Source of the DNA: an uncultured Fretibacterium sp.
Lineage (GTDB): Bacteria; Synergistota; Synergistia; Synergistales; Aminobacteriaceae
Reading direction: 5' to 3'
DNA length: 7,208 nucleotides
NCBI GenBank assembly: GCA_937899395.1
Contig: CALBPU010000074.1
Span: 1 to 7,208, forward strand
Made by a program: the position numbers and the translations under genes. The notes under the pieces were generated by a model, which did not search any database, was not told where the DNA came from, and worked only from the letters and a program-made list of their open reading frames with translations. Positions 1-6,131 of this stretch are shown one piece after another. The stretch's first letter is position 1, and each line of letters opens with the position of its first letter.

Positions 1-275
1 CTGTCTCAATTGAAAATATTGGCTCTAAATTTTCCGGCGCTTGGCGAATTTCTAAAATAAGACACGAAATTTCTGAGAGCGGATACATTTGCAATTTAAC
101 TCTTTGCAGAAATGATCACAATAAAAGCGCTAGCAACAACAAAAATAAATCTACACCTAAAAAGAAAGCGAGTTCTAAAAATAATAATGCAAAAACTGTT
201 AATAATTCTTCAACCTCTGCAACCTCTGCAGCATCAAATAAAAAACCTCCTAAAATAAAGGTGGATTTAAGTTGA
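1..275 (+). CDS. Phage late control D-like baseplate hub protein, 3' end only
   Basis: Only the last 90 codons are present; the start lies upstream of the window. The reading frame begins at base 3 and ends at TGA 273-275. The first visible residues include GAWRISKIRHEISESGY followed by a short beta strand ending NLTLCRN. This resembles the C-terminal end of gpD/gp27-type hub proteins, where a strand pattern of the form 'I.xVRHxIxxxGY' closes the last barrel. Such hubs form a trimeric ring at the end of the tail tube and hold the spike encoded next. The final 50 or so residues are a Lys/Ser/Asn-rich low-complexity tail, including a TSA-TSA duplication, and look disordered; I do not recall such a tail as typical of the family. 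The stop overlaps the TTG start of the spike gene. The assignment rests on a short fragment and gene order, so it is probable rather than certain. Confidence 0.7.
   Translation, partial: VSIENIGSKFSGAWRISKIRHEISESGYICNLTLCRNDHNKSASNNKNKSTPKKKASSKNNNAKTVNNSSTSATSAASNKKPPKIKVDLS
213..230 (+). repeat. 9-bp in-frame tandem duplication in the hub gene tail
   Basis: ACCTCTGCA occurs twice in direct succession (213-221 and 222-230), encoding Thr-Ser-Ala twice. It lies in the low-complexity C-terminal tail and looks like a recent slippage or duplication product in a segment under weak length constraint. Confidence 0.85.
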
Positions 276-781
276 ATACTGAAAATGAATTTGGCGGGAT
301 TTTGAGGGGCGTTGTTGTTGATAATAACGACCCTGATAAATTAGGCAGATTAAAAATACGTGTACCTGCTGCTTATGGTGACCAGCCTGCTGATAGTTTA
401 CCGTGGGCGTGGCCGTGCTTTCCTTACGGTGGGGCTAAAGATATGTGCTCTTTTGCTTTACCAGAAATTGGCGCAGGCGTTTACGTAATTTTTCAAAATA
501 ACGATGGAGAACCTGATACTACTTATCCAGTTTGGGTCGGCTCTTGGCAAAGTGAATACGAATTACCTAAAGAAATTACCGGTGATAGCTCAGACGCTCA
601 TTATTACAAAGAATTTAAATCTACTTCGGGGCATTATATTTTATTTTGCGACAAACCGGGTAACGAAGCTATAACTATCAAAGATAATTCAGGCAGTTTT
701 ATTTTAATGAAAAACGGAAATATTGATATTAACGCTCAAGGAACTATCAGATTAACGGCTTCAAGAATCGATTTGAATTAA
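272..781 (+). CDS. Baseplate spike protein, gpV/gp5 OB-fold family (Phage_base_V)
   Basis: This is a 169-residue protein of the contractile-tail central spike, expected to act as a trimer under the hub. Residues 8-20 (GGILRGVVVDNND) and the following DKLGRLKIRVP are the characteristic start of the gp5/gpV/VgrG OB fold. The fold continues through LPWAWPCFPYG, ALPEIGAGVYVIFQN and YPVWVGSW to about residue 93. The remainder (about 110-169) contains ITIKDNSGSFILM and a series of short alternating strands ending ASRIDLN, which fits the start of a triple-stranded beta helix. P2 gpV is somewhat longer (about 210 residues) and ends in its own metal-binding HxH tip. None is seen here, consistent with the separate PAAR cap next door. 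The TTG start at 272 follows AAAGGTGG (257-264) by 7 bases and overlaps the hub stop as TTGA. No in-frame ATG would preserve the OB-fold start. Confidence 0.88.
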   Translation: MNTENEFGGILRGVVVDNNDPDKLGRLKIRVPAAYGDQPADSLPWAWPCFPYGGAKDMCSFALPEIGAGVYVIFQNNDGEPDTTYPVWVGSWQSEYELPKEITGDSSDAHYYKEFKSTSGHYILFCDKPGNEAITIKDNSGSFILMKNGNIDINAQGTIRLTASRIDLN

Positions 782-790
782 AGGAGGTAA
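781..790 (+). promoter_or_regulatory. Ribosome binding site of the PAAR gene, long spacing
   Basis: AAGGAGGTAA is an almost perfect Shine-Dalgarno sequence, but the AGGAGG core ends 13 bases before the ATG at 801, longer than the usual 5-9. The protein start is nevertheless secure, because PAAR proteins begin with the MP-A-x-A-R pattern seen here. Confidence 0.7.
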
Positions 791-800
791 TTTATTTTTT

Positions 801-1103
801 ATGCCTGCTGTGGCTAGATTATTTGACTCATGTTCAGGGCATGAATGTTTTCCATCGAGAAGCAGCACAAGTGGCTCTGATAATGTTTATATTAACGGCA
901 TACCAGCTCATAGAAAAGGAGACAGCTGGAGCGCTCACACTTGCACACATCCTAAAGTCCCGCACGGTACTCATTCAGGAGTTTTAGCTTCTGGGAGTTC
1001 TACCGTCTTCGCTAATGGTAAACAACTGGGGCGCGTTGGCGACTCTATCGATTGCGGAAGCTCTGTAGCCTCAGGCAGTAATAATGTTTTTGCTGGTGGG
1101 TGA
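801..1103 (+). CDS. PAAR-repeat spike tip protein
   Basis: This 100-residue protein should cap the gpV trimer as a sharp, metal-stabilised cone at the very tip of the contractile tail. It begins MPAVARLFD, matching the PAAR signature. It has three related segments built on S-G-S-x-x-V-[YF]-x-N-G followed by G-D: residues 24-41 (SGSDNVYINGIPAHRKGD), 64-81 (SGSSTVFANGKQLGRVGD) and a shortened last one at 91-100 (SGSNNVFAGG). PAAR domains bind zinc through three His and one Cys. Candidates by position are H14, H37 or H46, and C85, but there are more than needed: His at 14, 37, 46, 50, 55 and 58, and Cys at 11, 16, 48 and 85. There is no C-terminal effector extension, so this is a bare tip. The start is ATG 801. 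The stop TGA (1101-1103) lies inside the ribosome binding site of the gp25 gene, implying translational coupling. Confidence 0.93.
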   Translation: MPAVARLFDSCSGHECFPSRSSTSGSDNVYINGIPAHRKGDSWSAHTCTHPKVPHGTHSGVLASGSSTVFANGKQLGRVGDSIDCGSSVASGSNNVFAGG

Positions 1104-1108
1104 TTTTT

Positions 1109-1507
1109 TTGTATAAGGGACTAGCTTATCCCGTTAAAGCAAGTAAAAAAGGATTATTAAAAACCAATTCAGACATCGATTTAATAAAAAGCGATATAAA
1201 ACAAATCTTAATTACTCGAAAAGGTGAACGCGTCATGTTACCTGAATTTGGCTCTAAAATTTTAGATTTTATACACGAGCCTTTGGATAACGTTACATGT
1301 TCTCTCATACGAAACGAAATTATTAACGCTGTATCTAAATGGGAAAATAGAATCACGGTCAATAAAAATAATACTACTGTGACTCCTTATCCTGATTTAT
1401 TCATGATTAAAGCTGTTTTAAGTTTTTACACCGTTATTAATTCTCAAGAACAACAGCTAGTGCTCGAAATTAGCAAAAATGGAGGTGTTACAGATTGGCA
1501 GGACTAA
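1109..1507 (+). CDS. Baseplate wedge protein, gp25/gpW family
   Basis: This is a 132-residue wedge component that in T4, P2 and the type VI system (TssE) links the baseplate to sheath initiation. The family pattern is clear: SDIKQILITRKGERVMLPEFGSKI contains the I-L-x-T-x-x-G-E-R-V-M-x-P-E-F-G-S signature, followed by amphipathic helices and WENRI. Most relatives have EPR at the last motif, used in wedge assembly; here residues 79-81 are E-N-R. I prefer TTG at 1109 to the GTG at 1100, because GGTGGGTGAT (1094-1103) is a good ribosome binding site 5 bases before 1109, and GTG 1100 lies within it. Starting at GTG would add three residues. The 3' end overlaps the J gene by 13 bases. Length fits the family (P2 W is about 115 residues). 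Confidence 0.9.
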   Translation: MYKGLAYPVKASKKGLLKTNSDIDLIKSDIKQILITRKGERVMLPEFGSKILDFIHEPLDNVTCSLIRNEIINAVSKWENRITVNKNNTTVTPYPDLFMIKAVLSFYTVINSQEQQLVLEISKNGGVTDWQD

Positions 1508-2940
1508 AACGCATCAGCTACACTGAAAAAGACCATGAAGACATTGTAAACGATTGCATAGAACGTATTAAAACTTATTACGGGGCGGATTATTGGAACG
1601 ACTTCGAAGAAGATAATGCTGGCGTTATGCTGGTTGAAGCTTTTGCATATATTACCGATTTATTATTATTTTATCTGGACAAACAGGCTAATGAAACTTT
1701 TTTACCCACTGCTACTGAAAGACAAAATTTAATTAATATGTGTAAACTCGTTGGATATACTCCTAAAACTTCAAATCCTGCTCAAGTCGATGTTACTATC
1801 TCCGTAAATGAAGTACAGCCTTTTAACGTCACTTTATACGCTGGAACTGCTCTTGAGACTGATGAGGGGATTATTTTTGAAACTTCTGAAGATGCTGTTG
1901 TGTTAGCTGGAGAAAATTCAACTCATGTTAAAGCTATCGAAGGGGAAACATTTGAGGAAATTATTGGCGTGTCAGACGGCGAAGCATTCCAAAATTTTTA
2001 TTTACCGCGTTCTGGAATTATAAAAGTTTTAAGTATCGTTATTGCCGATCACGTTTGGGATTGCGTTGACAGTTTAGCCGACCAGTCTGATTACTCCGAA
2101 GTTTTTACCGTTGAAATTGACGCTTGGCGAAGAGCTGAAATTTTTTTTGGTAATGGAAAAACTGGGAAAATCCCTCCAAAAGATGAAAATATTATTGCAA
2201 AATATAGAATCGGCGGAGGGATTCAAGGAAATGTTGCACCCGGAACAATTAACAATGTACGTAACGTTGCAACTGATAGTCAAGGCAATAAAATTCAGAT
2301 AAGCGTTACAAATGATGATTGGGCTTCCGGTGGCACTGAACCTGAATCAATTGAGAGCATAAAATTAAATGCCCCTCGTTATTTTGAAACTCAAAATAGA
2401 TGTGTTACTCAACAAGATTTTGAAACTTTTGCTATGAATTTTAATGGAATATCTAAAGCAAAAGCCATTGTTAGAGAACGTTCTGGAGAGGCTAATATTA
2501 TAAAAATTTACGTTCTGAGTTACGGCAATATCTCAGGCAGTCTAGCTATAGCCGAACAGACTTTAAAAAATAATTTACTCGATTATCTTAATAAATACAA
2601 AATGCTTACTGATTGGCTCGAAATTAGCGATGGTAAATGGAGTTATGTAGATTTTTCTGGCAACGTTATTATTTCTGATGGATTCACTTCAGATAAAATT
2701 TTAAACGATATTCAGACATCTATAAAATCATTGTTAAACATTGAAACTCGCGAAATGGGCGAACCTTTAAGAATTTCAGATGTTTATGCTGCTATTGATA
2801 ATATTGAAGGCGTTTTATCCGTAGAGCTTGATTCTCCCGTACAGACCATTACTCCTGAAATTAATGAAATGCTTATAGCTGGGAATTTTCAATTTACTTT
2901 TTCCATGAAGGGGAGTGGTTTATTTGGGCAGAATATCTGA
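1495..2940 (+). CDS. Baseplate J-like wedge protein
   Basis: This 481-residue protein belongs to the baseplate J/gp6 family, which dimerises to build the inner baseplate ring around the hub. The N-terminal region (about 10-90) has the pattern seen in larger J proteins, with DNAGVMLVEAFAYITDLLLFYLD followed by ATERQNLINMCKLVGYTP. The central domain carries FFGNGKTGKIP (about 217-227) and YRIGGGIQGNVAPGTI (about 237-252), the most diagnostic J motif. After that come NAPRYFETQNRCVTQQDFETFA (about 292-313), also typical, and a C-terminal alpha/beta region. It is longer than P2 J (about 300 residues), so it belongs to the extended form. The TTG start at 1495 follows GGAGGTG (1481-1487) by 7 bases and overlaps the gp25 stop. 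Its own stop lies within the start of the next gene, so gp25, J and I are probably translationally coupled. Confidence 0.93.
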   Translation: MAGLKRISYTEKDHEDIVNDCIERIKTYYGADYWNDFEEDNAGVMLVEAFAYITDLLLFYLDKQANETFLPTATERQNLINMCKLVGYTPKTSNPAQVDVTISVNEVQPFNVTLYAGTALETDEGIIFETSEDAVVLAGENSTHVKAIEGETFEEIIGVSDGEAFQNFYLPRSGIIKVLSIVIADHVWDCVDSLADQSDYSEVFTVEIDAWRRAEIFFGNGKTGKIPPKDENIIAKYRIGGGIQGNVAPGTINNVRNVATDSQGNKIQISVTNDDWASGGTEPESIESIKLNAPRYFETQNRCVTQQDFETFAMNFNGISKAKAIVRERSGEANIIKIYVLSYGNISGSLAIAEQTLKNNLLDYLNKYKMLTDWLEISDGKWSYVDFSGNVIISDGFTSDKILNDIQTSIKSLLNIETREMGEPLRISDVYAAIDNIEGVLSVELDSPVQTITPEINEMLIAGNFQFTFSMKGSGLFGQNI

Positions 2941-3991
2941 TATATTACCCGCTAGTTATCATGACGAAAATAATAATTTAATTAAATTTACAAACGCTTT
3001 AGACTTTGAAATTAAAGAACTTGAATATAAAACTAAATCTCTCACAGATTTAATAAACATCGATAACTGCGAAGAAAAATATTTACCTTATCTAGCAAGT
3101 ATTACAGGATGTCCATTATTTGGAATAGAATCTCATTTGTGGCGAAGACAAATTAAAAATTGGCCGTATATACTAAAGTTCAAAGGAACTGCCAAAAGTT
3201 TAGAAATTTTCTTAAATTCAATTAATGTCGATGAACACAGACTTTATACATTTTTCAGAGATGAACAAAATAATTTAATTGAAAATAAACCTGATGGACA
3301 ACCTTTTAAAGATAATTTAGGTGTTTGGCATAATATTAGAACTCATTATTTTGATTTAGATTTAATTTATAACAACAAACACTATTTAACTTGGTCGCAG
3401 TGGCATGATGAGTTAATACGCAGTATGAATATTTGGCTCGTAAAAGCTAAACCGTTTCATTCTGAACTGCGCAACCTAAGCATAATACTAAAAAGAAATA
3501 CAGATTTTAAATTTGAAATTGGCACGGGAACTTTTCAGGGCACACACCATGCAATAGATTTTATACAGCACACTTCGAGTAATGCAAAATTTAATATGTC
3601 CATAGGTACTGGAACTTTTCACACATGGACACACGAAATTAAACATGTACAGGCTACGGAGGCCGAAAATATTTCTGCTGTTTTTGCAGGTGCGAATGTT
3701 ATTCAAGGGGCAAATCATGAGGTAGATATTCAGCAACATACTTCAGGAAATTCAGGCATTAATGTAGTTATTGGCACTGGAACATTACAGAATATCCGCC
3801 ATAACGTAAAGATGCAACAGGCTACGGACGGTAAAGGAGATGCTGTTATTAATGCTGGAGCTGGCATTTTTCAGGGCAGTCATCATGAAGTTAATATCAA
3901 TCAATCAGAACAGAACAATACACATAATCAAATATTAACCGGCTGTACTTTATCTTGTGGGATACATATACAGATAAAGATGGCTGCATAA
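2924..3991 (+). CDS. Tail protein I with a C-terminal histidine-periodic repeat domain
   Basis: This is a 355-residue two-part protein. The N-terminal part (about 1-195) is a P2 gpI-like baseplate protein: an opening GRISDILPASYHDE, helices with EEKYLPYLASITG, then WRRQIKNWPYILKFKGTAKSLEIFL, the usual 'WRR...hr.KGT..al..al' core. gpI proteins sit at the outer end of the wedge and carry the fibres. The C-terminal part (about 199-355) is six repeats of about 28 residues with consensus G-T-G-x-F-Q-G-x-x-H-x-[IV]-x-x-x-Q, described separately. P2 gpI is only about 176 residues, so this half is an extension. TTG 2924 is preferred to GTG 2915: AAGGGGAGTGG (2908-2918) is the ribosome binding site, 5 bases before 2924, and GTG 2915 lies inside it. 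The gene overlaps J by 17 bases. The first half is very AT-rich (14 G+C in 2941-3000); the repeats are less so. Confidence 0.88.
   Translation: MGRISDILPASYHDENNNLIKFTNALDFEIKELEYKTKSLTDLINIDNCEEKYLPYLASITGCPLFGIESHLWRRQIKNWPYILKFKGTAKSLEIFLNSINVDEHRLYTFFRDEQNNLIENKPDGQPFKDNLGVWHNIRTHYFDLDLIYNNKHYLTWSQWHDELIRSMNIWLVKAKPFHSELRNLSIILKRNTDFKFEIGTGTFQGTHHAIDFIQHTSSNAKFNMSIGTGTFHTWTHEIKHVQATEAENISAVFAGANVIQGANHEVDIQQHTSGNSGINVVIGTGTLQNIRHNVKMQQATDGKGDAVINAGAGIFQGSHHEVNINQSEQNNTHNQILTGCTLSCGIHIQIKMAA
3518..3988 (+). repeat. Six protein repeats with His every 28 residues in tail protein I
   Basis: Repeat starts are at bases 3518, 3602, 3683, 3770, 3851 and 3935; the last copy is shortened. Aligned by eye, all six share a histidine at residues 209, 237, 265, 293, 321 and 348 (TTG start numbering), spaced 28, 28, 28, 28 and 27. 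The first five share H-x-[IV]-x-x-x-Q after it. Before it lies a glycine-rich turn: IGTGTFQG, IGTGTFHT, AGANVIQG, IGTGTLQN, AGAGIFQG, TGCTLSCG. Copies 2-3 and 4-5 pair into a 56-residue unit. Strict spacing with alternating beta-prone residues suggests a beta solenoid or a trimeric beta prism with stacked histidines. I do not recognise the family. Confidence 0.9.
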
Positions 3992-4000
3992 GGAGGTGAT
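3990..4000 (+). promoter_or_regulatory. Strong ribosome binding site setting the collar-fibre start
   Basis: AAGGAGGTGAT is a full-length match to the 16S anti-Shine-Dalgarno sequence. It places the start at ATG 4005, 4 bases after the match (8 after the AGGAGG core), rather than at an in-frame GTG at 3996 that lies inside the site. The site overlaps the stop codon of tail protein I (3989-3991). Confidence 0.9.
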
Positions 4001-4004
4001 TATC

Positions 4005-4616
4005 ATGGCTCAGTTTGGCGGTATGGAACTGACTAACGCAGGACGCAATATCCTTGCTAAAGCTCTGCTTGGAAAAACTTTAAAGTTCACAAAAGCATGG
4101 GCAGGCGATGGATATTTACCAGAAGGCCAAGACGTTCGGGAAATGACGGATATAGTTAGCCCTCACCGTGTGATGGAAATTGCTGAGATGTCAATTCCGC
4201 CTCATATCGGAACGGCAAAAATTACCGTTGTTCTTACTAATAAAGAACTGAATACCGGTTTCTTTTTGCGGGAAATTGGACTCTTCGCCGAAGACCAGGA
4301 CACCGGCGATGAACTTTTATACGGCTACTGTAATGCAGGAGATACAGCGGACTACATGCCAGGACAGGGCGGCGCGGATGCTGTTTATTACAGATTTGAT
4401 CTCACCGTCATTGTTGACCAGGCTCAAAACGTTACCGCTATTTTCTCAGATAACCCGCTCGCTGTTACTCATAAACAGTTAGATGAAAGGGCGGACAAAA
4501 TTCTCAAACATTTAAGAGAACGCGAAAATTTTTTACAGCATCAAATTAATTGTCTGGCTAGAACAAGCATTATAAATTCACTTGAACACTTTGGCCAAAA
4601 ACATTGGGAGGGTTAG
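4005..4616 (+). CDS. Phage tail-collar fibre protein (DUF3751-like), P2 H-type N-terminal module
   Basis: This 203-residue protein matches the N-terminal attachment module of P2/Mu-type tail fibres. The start ELTNAGRNILAKALLGKTLKFTKAWAGDG is the family hallmark. It continues with an MSIPPHIGTAKITVVLTN strand region, then GFFLREIGLFAED (about 85-97) and a C-terminal strand region YYRFDLTVIVDQAQNVTAIF (about 129-148). In long fibres this module joins the fibre to gpI at the baseplate. Here the module plus a short helical tail is the whole protein, so the shaft and tip must come from the following genes. The tail (about 155-203, KQLDERADKILKHLRERENF) looks like a coiled coil. Base composition is uneven: 36/60 G+C at 4321-4380 but 18/60 at 4501-4560, so the attachment domain and the helical tail may have different histories. 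The stop at 4614-4616 touches the next ribosome binding site. Confidence 0.88.
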   Translation: MAQFGGMELTNAGRNILAKALLGKTLKFTKAWAGDGYLPEGQDVREMTDIVSPHRVMEIAEMSIPPHIGTAKITVVLTNKELNTGFFLREIGLFAEDQDTGDELLYGYCNAGDTADYMPGQGGADAVYYRFDLTVIVDQAQNVTAIFSDNPLAVTHKQLDERADKILKHLRERENFLQHQINCLARTSIINSLEHFGQKHWEG

Positions 4617-4627
4617 GAGGTTTAATT

Positions 4628-5233
4628 ATGGCTTTGGATTGGTATAAATCAGGATCGGTCACTGTCCGTAACGGCAGTAAAGAAATTGTGGGTACTGATA
4701 CGGACTGGCTGATTGCTGGAATTAAGGAAGGCGATATTTTCGTCATTGATAACCAAGTCTACGAAATAGAGGAGGTTACTGCAAGTACTAACTTGATCCT
4801 TGTTAATGATTTTGAAGGCACTAATGCAGGGGGCAAGGATTACGCAATAATTCAACGTGCGGAGGAAGTTCTGCAGGCTGAAATCGCAGAAAAAATTGAA
4901 AATGTAATAACTGCATGGAATGAACGCGAAGCTAATTATATAGCTTTATTCAATGAAATTAAGAAAATTCTCAGTAGTCTTATATCTCTCGATTTAGGAA
5001 TTGATATAGAAACAGAGGCAGAAAAAACTGTCATAACAAACCTGCCTATAGCCACAGCTACAAGACTGGGCGGCGTGAAGATTGGAAATAATATCAATGT
5101 TACAAATGACGGAACAATCAGCGCAGATGTCGACAAGGAAGTAATACAGGAGAGTTTGGAAAAAGTTGCAACGTCTGCATCTGACATGAACGAAATGCTT
5201 AACGAAGTCTTCACGAGCAATTCAAAGGCTTAA
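4628..5233 (+). CDS. Tail fibre subunit with WYKSGSVTV N-terminal domain
   Basis: This is a 201-residue protein. Residues 1-76 (WYKSGSVTVRNGSKEIVGTDTDW, then GIKEGDIFVIDNQVYEIEEV, NLILVNDFEG and YAIIQ) match a small beta domain that opens many phage tail fibres. Residues 77-118 are a charged helical, probably coiled-coil, stretch. Residues 139-165 contain LPIATATRLGGVKIGNNINV followed by NDGTISAD, the common fibre element 'a(t)..rlGGVKiG.gl.v..dGtls'. The C-terminus has SASDMNEMLNEVF (183-195), shared with the next gene. ATG 4628 is chosen because TAGGAGG (4614-4620) is 7 bases upstream; an in-frame TTG at 4604 has no comparable site. It probably forms a trimeric shaft segment beyond the collar protein. 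The partner and receptor are unknown. Confidence 0.78.
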   Translation: MALDWYKSGSVTVRNGSKEIVGTDTDWLIAGIKEGDIFVIDNQVYEIEEVTASTNLILVNDFEGTNAGGKDYAIIQRAEEVLQAEIAEKIENVITAWNEREANYIALFNEIKKILSSLISLDLGIDIETEAEKTVITNLPIATATRLGGVKIGNNINVTNDGTISADVDKEVIQESLEKVATSASDMNEMLNEVFTSNSKA

Positions 5234-5284
5234 CGCGGAAATATTCGCTTTAAGATAAAAAATTTTTGGGGAGGTTAAATCAAT

Positions 5285-6115
5285 ATGCCATATGAAGTTA
5301 ATTCATTTGTAAAGTTAAGTGAGTTAAAAACTCTCACTCAGCGCACAGCGTCAGAACTCGCAAAAGTATCAACAGTCGCCGATTCTGCAATCAAGTACAT
5401 AAGCGTATCAGGAAACACTATCAGCTTCTGGACGGATGCAGAGCATACAGGAACAGCTGATTTTACTGCTGATTTTCCTAAGGAACTGTTCCTTGATCAG
5501 GTTAATACTAAGTTTGTATCAAATTTCACTTGGAGCAATGAACTTTATCCCGGTTCAACAAACCCGAACAAGGCAGCAGTAGGAACAGAAGGACAGCCAG
5601 GTTACGAACCTGCAGTTGTATTCAACGGAAAACCGGTATTCGTTCTTGCAGTCAAAGGAACAACCGACCCAGAAAACGGTACAGCCAGCGATACAGTGTC
5701 GTACAGCTTTATTGATGTCTCTACGCTGGTAGATACGTATTCACCTGCAAGTGGTGACAGTGCAAAGGTTCTCACGATTAACGGCTATACTATTACGTTT
5801 AACGTCTCTGCAGCTGCTAATAATGCAATTACAGTACAGAATGACGGTTTACACGTGGACATTAGCAACAAAACCGACAAAGTCAACAGGCTGACCGCTG
5901 CACAAGCTCAGAACCCGTATGACGAAAATGACCCTGAAGAAGCAACTGCATATGCCAGCTTTAACAGTAATTACAGTTTGGACGGGAAAATAGCTCTTCT
6001 TGACACAAACGGAAATTTAAAGGATAGCGGTATCAGTGTAGCAAGTGCCGCAGACGTTACCGCTATGTTAAACGAGGTTTACGGAGAACCTGACGAAGAC
6101 GAAAACGACAATTAA
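5285..6115 (+). CDS. Probable tail fibre or fibre-associated structural protein
   Basis: This is a 276-residue protein with no membrane segment or signal peptide. The N-terminus (VNSFVKLSELKTLTQRTASEL, 5-25) is helical. Residues 37-160 are beta-rich, including KYISVSGNTISFWTD, PVFVLAVKG and a Ser/Thr/Asp-rich stretch. Residues 161-195 again look like paired strands (VLTINGYTITFNV, AITVQNDGLHVDI). Residues 234-254 (GKIALLDTNGNLKDSGISVAS) match a recurrent fibre element of the form 'G.i...d.nGnl.DSG.s.a'. This is followed by SAADVTAMLNEVY (254-266), shared with the preceding fibre gene, and an acidic end (EPDEDENDN). ATG 5285 follows GGGGAGG (5268-5274) by 10 bases. I place it in the fibre from context and the short motifs; it could instead be a fibre-tip adhesin or baseplate decoration. 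It is clearly less AT-rich than the baseplate genes. Confidence 0.65.
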   Translation: MPYEVNSFVKLSELKTLTQRTASELAKVSTVADSAIKYISVSGNTISFWTDAEHTGTADFTADFPKELFLDQVNTKFVSNFTWSNELYPGSTNPNKAAVGTEGQPGYEPAVVFNGKPVFVLAVKGTTDPENGTASDTVSYSFIDVSTLVDTYSPASGDSAKVLTINGYTITFNVSAAANNAITVQNDGLHVDISNKTDKVNRLTAAQAQNPYDENDPEEATAYASFNSNYSLDGKIALLDTNGNLKDSGISVASAADVTAMLNEVYGEPDEDENDN

Positions 6116-6131
6116 TTTCGTTATTAGTTAT

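Noticed and set aside
1126..1362. Open frame on the - strand within the gp25 gene
   Set aside because: It lies wholly opposite a well-conserved gp25 gene, has no ribosome binding site or recognisable domain, and breaks the single-strand gene order.
2111..2302. Second + strand frame inside the J gene
   Set aside because: It overlaps the most conserved J motif region in another frame and has no supporting features.
3488..3739. Open frame on the - strand opposite the tail protein I repeats
   Set aside because: The + strand frame carries the periodic His repeats; the reverse frame is the by-product of that repetitive coding and has no recognisable feature.
3518..3988. CRISPR-like or other non-coding repeat array
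   Set aside because: The repeats are degenerate at DNA level, in frame and about 84 bp apart, with conservation at the protein level; there are no identical repeats with unique spacers.
3996..4004. GTG start for the collar-fibre protein three codons upstream
   Set aside because: This codon lies inside the ribosome binding site AAGGAGGTGAT; ATG 4005 gives normal spacing and the usual M-A-x-F start.
4276..4482. Second + strand frame inside the collar-fibre gene
   Set aside because: It overlaps the conserved DUF3751-like coding sequence in another frame and has no ribosome binding site.
4936..5220. Open frame on the - strand opposite the fibre subunit at 4628
   Set aside because: The + strand frame has fibre motifs and a good ribosome binding site; the reverse frame has neither.
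5235..5248. Possible terminator or attenuator hairpin between the two fibre subunits
   Set aside because: The stem is only 5 bp with one G-U pair and no following U-tract; the nearby AAAAATTTTT is a simple AT palindrome.
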